DNA from: Vibrio zhanjiangensis
GTDB taxonomy: Bacteria > Pseudomonadota > Gammaproteobacteria > Enterobacterales > Vibrionaceae
NCBI RefSeq assembly: GCF_030161235.1
Contig: NZ_BSPW01000082.1
Coordinates: forward strand, 1-62,970
Direction of reading: 5' to 3'
DNA: 62,970 bases
The notes under the pieces are model-generated. The model did not search any database. It saw only the letters and a program-made list of their open reading frames with translations, and was not told the DNA's origin. The position numbers and the translations under genes are program-made. Below, piece by piece: positions 8,412-16,619 of this stretch; position 1 is the stretch's first letter, and the number at the start of each line of letters is the position of its first letter.

Positions 8412-9539
8412 ATGAATTCATCACTTACTCCTATTTTAGGTAGTTATGAAAAAAATGACTGTAAATTCTTATTACAGGAAACAAAATGCGAATTTATATC
8501 AATTGAGGAGAAGGAAAAGCTGATTCAATCAGGAAAGCGTCACTATTCTGAACTTCTAAATAAAGAATTAGAGCCTTCGGATGACTACTTGAATCTATTT
8601 TTCCATTTCACTGAAAAGTATAAAAGTAAGTTAGCACAGCATGTTTTTATTTTGGCTGAAAAAATTAATCACTACCAAGAAGGGCAGATAACACTCGTTT
8701 CTCTTGCTAGAGCTGGGACCCCGATAGGTGTTTTAGTAAAAAAGGCTTTGGAATACTTTTTCAATAGAAATGTAGTTCATTACAGTATTAGTATCATCAG
8801 AGATAGAGGTATAGATACAGTAGCACTTGATTATTTAATTAAAATGAAAAGCTATACCCCAGAATCTATAGTATTTATAGATGGTTGGACTGCCAAAGGA
8901 GTAATAACTAATGAACTCAAAAATTCAATTTTAACCTACAACCAAGAAAATGGAGTATATATAAAGCCATTATTATATGTGATTAGTGATACGGGAGGTG
9001 TTGCCGACTATTTTGCGTCACAAGAAGATTATCCTATACCATCATCTATGCTAAATTCTACGGTATCAGGGTTAGTATCGAGAACTTTATGGCAAGAACC
9101 GGAAAGTCAGCAGTTTCATGGTTGCTATATAAATAGACATCTAAAGGATTTTGACTATTCACAATGGTTTATTGTACAAATTGCAAGTTGTTTTGAAGAT
9201 AAAGAAATTATTATTGGCTCCAAAAAAGATAATTATAATATCGATGCAATCTACGCAAGGAAAAGCCGGCAGAAAACAATGGAAGAATTTATATCCAGCA
9301 TGATAAAAAAATATGTTATTGATGATATAAATCATATAAAGCCAGGCATTGCTGAATCAACGAGAGTTATACTAAGGCGTGTGCCTTCGTTGCTTATTGT
9401 TCGCTCAATAGAGTGCGAAAAAGTTAAACATTTACTAATGCTTGCGAAAGAAAAAAAGGTGAAGGTAGAAGTTGATTCATCACTCCTATTTGAAGCCTGT
9501 GCTTTGATCAAGTCTGTAAGTATTGAGGGTTTAGAATGA
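8412..9539 (+). CDS. StiP/PRTase_1 protein with C-terminal PELOTA-like RNA-binding domain
   Basis: Member of the Ter-associated family called either cysteine protease StiP or PRTase_1. Conserved blocks are visible: GSYEKNDCKFLL near the N-terminus, LVSLARAGTPIG, HYSISIIRDRGID and FIDGWTAKG (about residues 97-165). The last about 80 residues (IKPGIAESTRVILRRVPSLLI and on) resemble the PELOTA_1 RNA-binding domain usually fused here. ATG 8412 lies 8 bases after the HAD stop; a TTG at 8397 would add five residues and overlap the HAD gene. I see no obvious catalytic cysteine in a conserved block, so the protease name should be treated with care. Confidence 0.82.
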   Translation: MNSSLTPILGSYEKNDCKFLLQETKCEFISIEEKEKLIQSGKRHYSELLNKELEPSDDYLNLFFHFTEKYKSKLAQHVFILAEKINHYQEGQITLVSLARAGTPIGVLVKKALEYFFNRNVVHYSISIIRDRGIDTVALDYLIKMKSYTPESIVFIDGWTAKGVITNELKNSILTYNQENGVYIKPLLYVISDTGGVADYFASQEDYPIPSSMLNSTVSGLVSRTLWQEPESQQFHGCYINRHLKDFDYSQWFIVQIASCFEDKEIIIGSKKDNYNIDAIYARKSRQKTMEEFISSMIKKYVIDDINHIKPGIAESTRVILRRVPSLLIVRSIECEKVKHLLMLAKEKKVKVEVDSSLLFEACALIKSVSIEGLE

Positions 9540-10414
9540 ATACCTCCAGTTATTTTTCTCTGGGAGCAACCTTATATACACCTTGCAATCACAGAAATCT
9601 TAGAATGATTCTTCAAAAGGGACTCGGCTCAAAAAGTATGGTTTTTTGTACCGAAGATGCTGTTCTTGAGCGAGAACTGAGTCATTCACTAGGTAATTTG
9701 AGATATTCAATTTTGAACTTGGATATGTCTCGTTCAAAATTTAAAAGGTTTATTAGACCTAGAAATCCCAAAGTTCTAGCTGAAATACTTAGTTACGAAG
9801 GGATAGAAAAAATTGATGGCTTTGTTCTCCCAAAGTATGACCTAAGAAATAGTGATGAATACAGAAATGTTTTAAAGCGAAGTACCAAAAATTTTGAACT
9901 GATGCCTACTTTGGAGTCAATTGATGTAATGAACGCTACAAAATTGCCCAATATTAGAGATAGTCTAAAGGAATTGAAAGGAAACATAATTTGTCTTCGT
10001 ATAGGTGGGAATGATTTATTTAATATTCTAGGAATAAAGCGTATGCCTTGCCAAACAATATATGAGACTCCTCTTCGTAGTATAATAGAAAACCTAATCA
10101 TTGCTTTCAGGCCTTATGGATATGAACTATCTGCTCCTGTATTTGACATGCTTCATGATAAAGACACATTAACTAGAGAACTTAATATGGACGTAAACTA
10201 TGGTTTGTTTGGCAAAACAGCTATTCATCCTGATCAAGTTAAGCACATAGAAAGTTTTTTCAGGGACTACTCAAGTAATAATATTAAACAGGCTGAAATG
10301 GTTTTAGAGGATATTTCACCTGCTGTATTCCAAGTCAATGGACAGATGATGGAAGTCTCGTGTCATAGCAATTGGGCGAGGCGAACTAAACACTTGGCTA
10401 ATTCATTTCGTTAA
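9536..10414 (+). CDS. HpcH/HpaI aldolase/citrate lyase (CitE-like) family protein
   Basis: The 292-residue TIM-barrel protein of the CitE-like lyase family begins LGATLYTPCNHRN and has the segment IDGFVLPKYD, where the family carries its active-site strand, LESIDVMN, and the C-terminal GKTAIHPDQV typical of CitE/malyl-CoA lyase proteins. It overlaps the preceding stop by four bases. In Ter operons this enzyme is thought to work in the same metabolite pathway as the two PRTase-like proteins and the phosphatase; the actual carbon-carbon lyase substrate is not known. It is followed by a 60-base gap before the TelA-like gene. Confidence 0.85.
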   Translation: MNTSSYFSLGATLYTPCNHRNLRMILQKGLGSKSMVFCTEDAVLERELSHSLGNLRYSILNLDMSRSKFKRFIRPRNPKVLAEILSYEGIEKIDGFVLPKYDLRNSDEYRNVLKRSTKNFELMPTLESIDVMNATKLPNIRDSLKELKGNIICLRIGGNDLFNILGIKRMPCQTIYETPLRSIIENLIIAFRPYGYELSAPVFDMLHDKDTLTRELNMDVNYGLFGKTAIHPDQVKHIESFFRDYSSNNIKQAEMVLEDISPAVFQVNGQMMEVSCHSNWARRTKHLANSFR

Positions 10415-10474
10415 TGATTGATTTAATATTTAGTGACCGTTTTTAGTAGGTTAAAATTACTAGAGGCAAAGTGC

Positions 10475-11581
10475 ATGATAAAGAAATTTTATAGTGAACA
10501 ATCAAATTTACAAAGCAAAACTGCTTTAACTGAGACTGATAAAGGTAGTAGATCTGTGATAAAGCAATTTGGTCATGTGCAACCGACAAAAAAATTGCTA
10601 TCTGAATCTGAAAGTCGGCAGGATAAACAGTCAAATAATATTGATAACTCAGTGACAAAAAAAATGCCATCTGTGTTATTTAGCAAAAAAATTAGCACTA
10701 TGCAGACGGATTTAGTGACTGTTGATGAGTCTATTAAAAGTAAAATAGATGAGGTTTGCGCAAGAGAGTTTAAAGATCTAGCTTTGATAAATAGTGATTA
10801 TTTTATTATCACTAACCATTATGAATCTATAAGGTTTCACGACCCATCTTTCCAAATTGAGTTTGGTAGTGATGAGTCGAAGAGATTTCAGGAACTGCAA
10901 GGATTTTTATCTGATTACGCTAAGCTCAGTAAGGTCGATAGAATTTTAGATCTAGGAAAAATTATAATTAAAATTGCAAAAAGTATTGATATAGATATTT
11001 TTAATCCGAGGAAAATAGGCACAAAATTATCAAAGATTCTTGGTACAAGGAATGCTCAAGTCAGAAGAATTAAACACGAATTTGATAATGCAAGTGATGG
11101 TATTGACTTACGAATAAACCGAGTATTTGATAATCTTTCTGAAATGAAATCCAACCTTGAAAAATTTCAGGCATGGAATCGTGACTTGCAAAGCTTAAAT
11201 AAAAATCTCCAGTTTAAAATGATCGCGCTGAGACTAAAAATCAATGATGAAGAATCATTGAGTTTAGCAAATAATAATGATTCACCGAATATTTTCCATA
11301 GAAGTGACAACGAGTCAACTAAACGATGGGAAAGAAAAATGCAAACATTATTCTCTCTTAATCAATCTATTAATTTGACATTCCCCCAAATTGATTTGTA
11401 TTCATCAAATTTAATTTCTAGTTTCGAACGATTTGAAAAAATTAAGGTCGATATTATTCAAGTATGGAAACAGCAATTTCTAACGGTGATTGCAGTTGAT
11501 GAGTCAAATGACTCTATGCTGTACTTTGAGTTAAATGATATACAAGATCAATTGATTAGGAATATAGAGGAGCTAAGATAA
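10475..11581 (+). CDS. Divergent TelA-like (toxic anion resistance) protein
   Basis: The product is mostly helical and soluble, about 368 residues, with a polar Ser/Lys/Asn-rich N-terminal 80 residues. I do not recognise it by strong motifs, but its second half runs parallel to the TelA protein encoded next door. LGKIIIKIAKSIDIDIF matches the LAKGVDLSGL block, and WERKMQTLFSLN...FERFEKIKVDIIQVWKQQF matches LEKRIHDLKSLQ...VEKFDNIKTLTIPSWKKQF. It is therefore probably a diverged TelA paralogue. GAGG eight bases before ATG 10475 favours this start; GTG 10433 would add 14 residues. Its stop overlaps the telA start by one base (TAATG), so both products may be made in fixed ratio. Confidence 0.6.
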   Translation: MIKKFYSEQSNLQSKTALTETDKGSRSVIKQFGHVQPTKKLLSESESRQDKQSNNIDNSVTKKMPSVLFSKKISTMQTDLVTVDESIKSKIDEVCAREFKDLALINSDYFIITNHYESIRFHDPSFQIEFGSDESKRFQELQGFLSDYAKLSKVDRILDLGKIIIKIAKSIDIDIFNPRKIGTKLSKILGTRNAQVRRIKHEFDNASDGIDLRINRVFDNLSEMKSNLEKFQAWNRDLQSLNKNLQFKMIALRLKINDEESLSLANNNDSPNIFHRSDNESTKRWERKMQTLFSLNQSINLTFPQIDLYSSNLISSFERFEKIKVDIIQVWKQQFLTVIAVDESNDSMLYFELNDIQDQLIRNIEELR

Positions 11582-12831
11582 TGGTATTTAAACCAAGAAC
11601 TTTTAAACCAAGGACAGCACCTTCAATTAGCGTAGGAAACAACTCCAATATTGCTGAGCACCCAAATTCGATTGGTCAGATGTCTGTTGTTGAAAATACA
11701 GAAATTAATTCCCCAGCAATAATTGAAGGGCAAGTGACTGGTAGTATAGACAGTGCTGTAAAACAAGCTATCGAGAGATATAAAAGTGATTTGAAGGAAG
11801 CAGATATAAGCCATCAAGAAGTGTTTCAACGTGTGGTTATGCAGCTAAACCAGATCGATGCCTATTCAGCCCGTGGCATTGCCACATTAGGTCATGAGTC
11901 TGCGGAGAAGATTGCTCAGTATTCTGACTCAATGCTTAAGCAAGTTCGAACTAAGGATTTGGAGGAAATGGGGGATAACCTAAACCAAGTTGTTGGCTTA
12001 GCTAAAGGTGTTGATTTAAGTGGGTTAGTAGGAAAAGACAGCTTTTTTGGAAAGATAGTCGCTAAGTTTAAGTATTCCAAGGAAGCCATCCTTGCACAAT
12101 TTAACTCTGTAAGTACACAGCTTGATCGTGTAGTAAAAGAAATAGACTCTCAGCAAAAACGTCTTCAGGAACGCTCTATCCAGCTTGAAACAGTGTTCAC
12201 TCAAAATATTATCCAGTATAAGGCGTTAACTGAAGCAATAGTATATGGTGAATCAAGACGTTTGCTAATTAATGATAAAGTTGAGCTGCTTTCGATGGAG
12301 CTTGAAGTTGAAAACTCTCCTTTAAAAGTTCAACAATTAGATGATTTAAAATCCTTTTGCGATCGTCTTGAAAAACGTATCCACGATTTAAAATCATTGC
12401 AAATGCTTGCTTTGCAAACTGCTCCGATGATTAGGATGGTGCAAACAAATAATATTACGCTTGTTGAAAAGTTTGACAATATAAAAACACTGACTATTCC
12501 TTCATGGAAGAAGCAGTTTACGCTTGCAATTTCAATGTTAGAACAAAGAAAGTCACTTGAATTAGCAGGAAAAATTGATAACGCAACGAATGATTTAATT
12601 AAGAAAAATGCTGATTTACTAAGACAAAATACTCTTCAATCAGCTAGAGAAAACCAGCGATCCGTAGTTGACATAGAGACTTTAGAATATGTGCAAAACT
12701 CATTGATTTCAACATTACAAGATGTAGTTTCTATCGAGCAAGAGGGTGCTCGAAATCGACAAATCGCTGATGAAAAAATGGTGAATATGAAAAACGAACG
12801 TTCTCAATTCCTAAAAGGCAATAAGGAGTAG
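11581..12831 (+). CDS. telA: TelA/KlaA toxic anion resistance protein
   Basis: The 416-residue protein has the TelA family hallmarks: a Gly-rich LAKGVDLSGLVGKDSFFGKI region (about 140-160), long amphipathic helices from 170 to 400, the block LEKRIHDLKSLQMLALQT and the SWKKQFTLAI segment. TelA proteins are encoded with TerD-type genes and are linked to tellurite, oxyanion and phage tolerance; their biochemical role is not settled. The start overlaps the previous stop, and AAGGAG at its 3' end serves the first TerD gene. It probably forms the structural core with the TerD proteins at the membrane. Confidence 0.9.
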   Translation: MVFKPRTFKPRTAPSISVGNNSNIAEHPNSIGQMSVVENTEINSPAIIEGQVTGSIDSAVKQAIERYKSDLKEADISHQEVFQRVVMQLNQIDAYSARGIATLGHESAEKIAQYSDSMLKQVRTKDLEEMGDNLNQVVGLAKGVDLSGLVGKDSFFGKIVAKFKYSKEAILAQFNSVSTQLDRVVKEIDSQQKRLQERSIQLETVFTQNIIQYKALTEAIVYGESRRLLINDKVELLSMELEVENSPLKVQQLDDLKSFCDRLEKRIHDLKSLQMLALQTAPMIRMVQTNNITLVEKFDNIKTLTIPSWKKQFTLAISMLEQRKSLELAGKIDNATNDLIKKNADLLRQNTLQSARENQRSVVDIETLEYVQNSLISTLQDVVSIEQEGARNRQIADEKMVNMKNERSQFLKGNKE

Positions 12832-12834
12832 TAT

Positions 12835-13401
12835 ATGGCAATTAACTTAGAAAAGGGTAGCGCAATTAATTTGACTAAAACTGAACCTTCATTGAAAAAA
12901 TTAAGGCTTGGTTTAGGTTGGGATCTGCTATCTTCTGAACCACCTATCGACATTGATTGCTGTGTATTTATTTGTAAATATGATGCACAAGAACAGCCAA
13001 AGTTACTATCGGATCAGCATTTTGTATTCTATAACAACCTCAAATGTCCTCAAGGCGCTGTTGAGCATCTAGGAGATAATCGTACCGGTGCCGGAGATGG
13101 TGATGATGAAACCATCACTATTGATCTACAAACCATTGAACCCAACGCTCAAGAACTATCATTTTTTGTGACAATTCATAATGATAGTCGGGGATTCTCC
13201 CATGTAAATACGAGTTATATCAAAATGTACAATGAATTAACAGGTAACTTGATTGCAGAATATAAATTAGGTCAAGAGTTTGCTAACGAATCTGCTGTTC
13301 AAGTCGGCTCACTTATCAAAAATGGTAGTGAATGGGAATTTCATGCAGTTGGAGCAGGATATCAATTGGGTCTTGGTGATATTGTTGCTGGATACCAATA
13401 A
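12835..13401 (+). CDS. terD: TerD family calcium-binding stress protein (canonical)
   Basis: A complete single-domain TerD protein of 188 residues with the usual landmarks: GLGWD near residue 27, an acidic DIDC strand, FYNNLKCPQGAVEHLGDN, the calcium loop NRTGAGDGDDE (about 82-92), and ending AVGAGYQLGLGDIVAGY. GGAG stands seven bases before the ATG. TerD proteins bind calcium through conserved Asp residues and act in Ter-mediated tolerance to tellurite, oxidants and phage. It lies three bases after telA and ten before a second TerD gene, clearly in one transcript. Confidence 0.93.
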   Translation: MAINLEKGSAINLTKTEPSLKKLRLGLGWDLLSSEPPIDIDCCVFICKYDAQEQPKLLSDQHFVFYNNLKCPQGAVEHLGDNRTGAGDGDDETITIDLQTIEPNAQELSFFVTIHNDSRGFSHVNTSYIKMYNELTGNLIAEYKLGQEFANESAVQVGSLIKNGSEWEFHAVGAGYQLGLGDIVAGYQ

Positions 13402-13410
13402 GGGATATTT

Positions 13411-13989
13411 ATGTCTATAAACTTATCAAAGAATTCGACAATTTCTCTTACTAAAGAAGTAGAGAAACTATCAAAAATAACGGTCGGTTTGGGGTGGGAT
13501 GTAGCACAGCCCAAAAAAGGCTTCTTATCATTCTTGCTTGGTACTGGTAGTATTGATTTAGATGCTTCTTGCCTACTCATTGATGAAAACCACACTGTGC
13601 TGGATTCAGTATGGTTTGGTAAATTGAAATCAAAATGTAAGTCCGTTAAGCATAAAGGTGATAATTTAACTGGTCAAGGTGATGGGGATGATGAACAGAT
13701 CTGCATAGACCTTCACAGACTCGATAGGTCAGTCAAGCATATTGCAATTACGGTAAATAGTTTTAGAGGACAAACATTTGACAGAGTTGATAATGCATTT
13801 TGTCGAGTCTTGGACCAATCGTCTCGAGAAATCTGTCGTTTTACGTTGAATGAGCAAGGGAGTCATACTGGAATTTTCATTGGTTTGCTGAGCCGAGAAA
13901 ATCAAGAATGGAAGTTCACTACTAAGGGTGTGAAAGCCAATGGAAATGATGTGAAAAGTATCGCTAGTACAGTTATCCAACATATATGA
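13411..13989 (+). CDS. TerD family protein, diverged copy (TerX/TerZ-like)
   Basis: Second TerD-domain protein, 192 residues, last gene of the operon. It keeps GLGWD, SIDLDAS and the calcium-binding loop GDNLTGQGDGDDEQ, but carries an insertion after GLGWD (PKKGFLSFLLGTG) and has WFGKLKSKCKSV in place of FYNNL. This resembles the TerX/TerZ side of the family, found together with a canonical TerD in many operons. AAGGGA precedes the ATG by six bases. Two non-identical TerD subunits in one operon suggest a hetero-oligomer. A strong hairpin follows the stop. Confidence 0.88.
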   Translation: MSINLSKNSTISLTKEVEKLSKITVGLGWDVAQPKKGFLSFLLGTGSIDLDASCLLIDENHTVLDSVWFGKLKSKCKSVKHKGDNLTGQGDGDDEQICIDLHRLDRSVKHIAITVNSFRGQTFDRVDNAFCRVLDQSSREICRFTLNEQGSHTGIFIGLLSRENQEWKFTTKGVKANGNDVKSIASTVIQHI

Positions 13990-14002
13990 AACTTCGTTAA
14001 TT

Positions 14003-14020
14003 GAGGGGAAGGTTCCCCTC
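14003..14020 (+). terminator. Hairpin at the end of the Ter operon
   Basis: GAGGGGAA at 14003-14010 pairs perfectly with TTCCCCTC at 14013-14020, leaving a two-base gap (in practice a four-base loop). It lies 14 bases after the stop of the last TerD gene. No immediate T-run follows, so it may be a terminator of moderate strength or a 3'-end stabilising hairpin. Confidence 0.6.
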
Positions 14021-14124
14021 ATATTACAACTATTTTCTTGTTATAAATGTATATATTATTGTAGATAAAACTATCTATACATTCTTTACCAAACTTAAAT
14101 ATTATAAAATTGGCACTGTATACG

Positions 14125-14606
14125 ATGAAACTCTATGATAAAGCGACATTAAAAAGTATCCCTTGTTTAATTAAAATTAATAAAATTGAAGAACCTAATA
14201 ACACATTGCTTATACTTATTAAATTCATCGGTATAATGGTATTTCTTATAGGTTTATATACCCTATTTGCCGGTCCTGAAATAATTTATTATGACAGAGC
14301 TTTGGGGTCCAATTTTTTCAATATGTTCAAATATATCCGGGACCGATAACTACAGTAGGTGTTTTTATTTTTAAGGTTAGTAAATACCTAATAGATGAAA
14401 GAACTAATAACCACTTAAATAATGTAGAAGAAAATCTGAATGGACACGTCGACATATTAGATGATGAAATTCCTGAAGGCTATCAAATTTGTATAGAAGC
14501 TACAGAAGACGAAACTGTTTATAAGTGTTTTCTCCAGCTAAAATCAGAGTCTGTAAGCGAAGAGTCAAATGGTGAAATAGATAAGTCTATTAAGAAATTT
14601 GTTTAG
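14125..14606 (+). pseudogene. Small membrane protein interrupted by a frameshift
   Basis: The first frame runs from ATG 14125 (TTG 14110 is in frame) to a stop at 14349. It encodes a polar start and a strong membrane helix (LLILIKFIGIMVFLIGLYTLF). A second frame, open from 14295 with no usable start codon, continues to TAG 14604 and encodes a short hydrophobic piece (TTVGVFIFKVSKYL) and then an acidic soluble tail with EIPEGYQICIEATEDE. The two overlap and read naturally as one protein of about 160 residues, so I think a one-base indel lies between 14295 and 14346. It is either a real pseudogene, a programmed frameshift or a sequencing error. The family is not recognised. Confidence 0.5.
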
Positions 14607-14666
14607 AGTATATTGATTTATTTTGATGTTACTGGCGTAGTCTAATATATAATAGAGGCAGTTTAA

Positions 14667-15737
14667 ATGAATAAAGACGTTTTTTATCGTAACTTTCTTA
14701 GTCGTTTGCTTATTGAACAAAACTACTCACTATTAATTGATGCTAATCGATCCTCATCTCAAATCCCGAATCAAGAATATTGGCAAGAAAAGTTAGAAAA
14801 TAGTAGTGACGAGACATTTGAGCAAGAAGCTTTGGAATATATTGGAGCTTGTCAAAAGCATCTTGAAAGCCTACCAATTTTTGGTGGGCCTTATGAAGAT
14901 GATGTGGTTTATCAGGCAGGAGAAGTAGCTTGGGAGCCGGATAAAATAGTCATACCCTCTTTGCTGGTACTAAAAAACTATGCGTCCAGAGTTTTGGTTA
15001 AAGCAACTCCAATAAGTTCGCATGTATTGTTGTTGACCGAAACGCACCAATGTCATCCTGACCGAGAATGGCTGACTAAATTATGCGATGATGTGCGCCG
15101 AGAGGTTTTAGCAGCTTACGAACTTGAAAAGAGCCAACTTCATTCTGTCGTGGTAACAACGGTAATAGTTGGTTCATCAGATGTTAATTTGTACCGATTG
15201 GCAAAAAAAAATTCAAATAGGGTGAGTTTAAACAGAAATTTTCTGCGCTATATTTATGTAGACATAGATAAAGAAAAAACGTGGTCGCCGACTTTTATTC
15301 ATACTCTGGCAGAAAGACGTATGATAAAGGCTATTTTTTCATCAGGGGAGAAAAGTACTGAATCTTTGTTTGCTGATTTTATATCGCAAGACTTTAGTTG
15401 GAAGAGAGTGGTGTTTTCAGGGGTAGCTGCTTTTGCGTTCACCTTGCTCGTAAACGTTTTCATTGCTCGATTTGACTTAAGCTTGCTTTTCACGCTGAGC
15501 CATGCTTTGGTGCCTATGATAGTTTTCTCCACGGTTTTTGGTTCTATGAGGAATAAAACTAGAGTTTATAAACAAGTTATTTATGGAGCAGTAATTAATT
15601 TAGTCCTAATGACGGGGCTCTACTTTTTGATCACATTTCCATCTGATGGAGGGGAATGGCTTGGCCTCGTTAAACTGATCACAATTACAACTGTGCCTAG
15701 CTTGCTTGCGGGTCGAATAATAGAAATAACGAGTTGA
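14667..15737 (+). CDS. Uncharacterised membrane protein with four C-terminal helices
   Basis: The 356-residue product is not recognised. Residues 1-240 are soluble and mixed alpha/beta with no catalytic motif that I can name. From about 247 there are four hydrophobic segments: VVFSGVAAFAFTLLVNVFIA, a second around LLFTLSHALVPMIVFSTVF, a third around VINLVLMTGLYFLI and a short last one (TTVPSLLAGRIIEI). AGAGG lies eight bases before ATG 14667. It follows the Ter operon in the same direction and shares the AT-rich composition, so it may be part of the same acquired block, but its own hairpin-separated position means linkage to Ter is only inferred. Confidence 0.7.
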   Translation: MNKDVFYRNFLSRLLIEQNYSLLIDANRSSSQIPNQEYWQEKLENSSDETFEQEALEYIGACQKHLESLPIFGGPYEDDVVYQAGEVAWEPDKIVIPSLLVLKNYASRVLVKATPISSHVLLLTETHQCHPDREWLTKLCDDVRREVLAAYELEKSQLHSVVVTTVIVGSSDVNLYRLAKKNSNRVSLNRNFLRYIYVDIDKEKTWSPTFIHTLAERRMIKAIFSSGEKSTESLFADFISQDFSWKRVVFSGVAAFAFTLLVNVFIARFDLSLLFTLSHALVPMIVFSTVFGSMRNKTRVYKQVIYGAVINLVLMTGLYFLITFPSDGGEWLGLVKLITITTVPSLLAGRIIEITS

Positions 15738-15913
15738 GCGTTTATCTGTTTAAGAATAAATGTTAGCAACTTTAGTTAGCTAGATGTTGAACACACAATC
15801 AAGGCATCTAGATAAGTGAATGGTTAGCTTAGGAAATTTTATATCCCAGTTTTGGATTGATATTACTCTTCTCGATGATGGTTCAAATGTCTCAAAATAT
15901 AATGGTTTTACCC

Positions 15914-15938
15914 AGTAACTTCCATTTTGAAAGTTACT
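15914..15938 (-). terminator. Hairpin downstream of plsC-like gene
   Basis: AGTAACTT (15914-15921) and AAGTTACT (15931-15938) form an eight-base inverted repeat just past the stop of the minus-strand acyltransferase gene. No T-run follows on that strand, so its role as terminator is uncertain. The surrounding 15738-15951 holds no convincing gene. Confidence 0.35.
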
Positions 15939-15951
15939 AGGGGCCATTATG

Positions 15952-16611
15952 CTAAATCGTACCTGATTTATCGTCAATAGTGCTAACAATACAATACTTG
16001 TTCAGCTCTTTGTACTGGGACTGCATTTTTTCTATGAAATCATCTGCATCAGTATAATGTTCGAGTGCAGAACCAATTACAACATCACAGTTAAATGGAA
16101 CCAGTCTTGCTGTACCTTTAGGAAGGGCGTGGCCAAGCCCACGCATCATAACGGGTAGTACTGGACACTCTCGATGCTCTTTGGCTAGGTGATAGAGTCC
16201 TTTCTTTAAACCACTCATTACCTCCGGTGCACCACGGCTACCTTCGGGAAATATAAGCAGTATATCCCCATTGTTTAACGCTTGATGGCACGCATTGAAC
16301 ATCGTACTACGCTCTGACGGTAAGGGAGAGCGCTTGATAGGGATGATACCGAAAATATTTATGGATAACCAACTGGTTAGTCGTGTTTTGAAAAAGTAAT
16401 CAGCGGCGGCTACGGGACGGATTTTGTGGACCATGTTTATGGGGAATAAGGCTAGTAAAACCATAGTATCTAGGTGACTGTTATGGTTAGCTGCAAGGAT
16501 TGCAGGCCCTTTTCTAGGTAAATTTTGCCTATTAATGATATTTAGTCCCAGTGCAACAAAAACTAGCGGTTTAACAATGAGAATGATAAATAGAGGTTTA
16601 AGCAATTTCAA
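15952..16611 (-). CDS. 1-acyl-sn-glycerol-3-phosphate acyltransferase (PlsC family)
   Basis: The 219-residue acyltransferase has the HX4D motif NHNSHLD (about 42-48) and the phosphate-binding block FPEGSRG (about 122-128), with a hydrophobic N-terminus that anchors it to the inner membrane. The family adds the second acyl chain to lysophosphatidic acid. It is the last gene of a three-gene operon with CdsA-like and CDP-alcohol phosphatidyltransferase genes. The start appears to be TTG at 16611 beside an AAGGTG that overlaps the end of the preceding gene. This is likely an accessory paralogue, not the housekeeping plsC. Confidence 0.88.
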   Translation of the reverse strand: MKLLKPLFIILIVKPLVFVALGLNIINRQNLPRKGPAILAANHNSHLDTMVLLALFPINMVHKIRPVAAADYFFKTRLTSWLSINIFGIIPIKRSPLPSERSTMFNACHQALNNGDILLIFPEGSRGAPEVMSGLKKGLYHLAKEHRECPVLPVMMRGLGHALPKGTARLVPFNCDVVIGSALEHYTDADDFIEKMQSQYKELNKYCIVSTIDDKSGTI

Positions 16612-16619
16612 ACTTCACC

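Noticed and set aside
15780..15989. 69-codon minus-strand frame overlapping the plsC-like 3' end
   Set aside because: No Shine-Dalgarno sequence, biased composition and overlap with a well-supported gene; probably chance.
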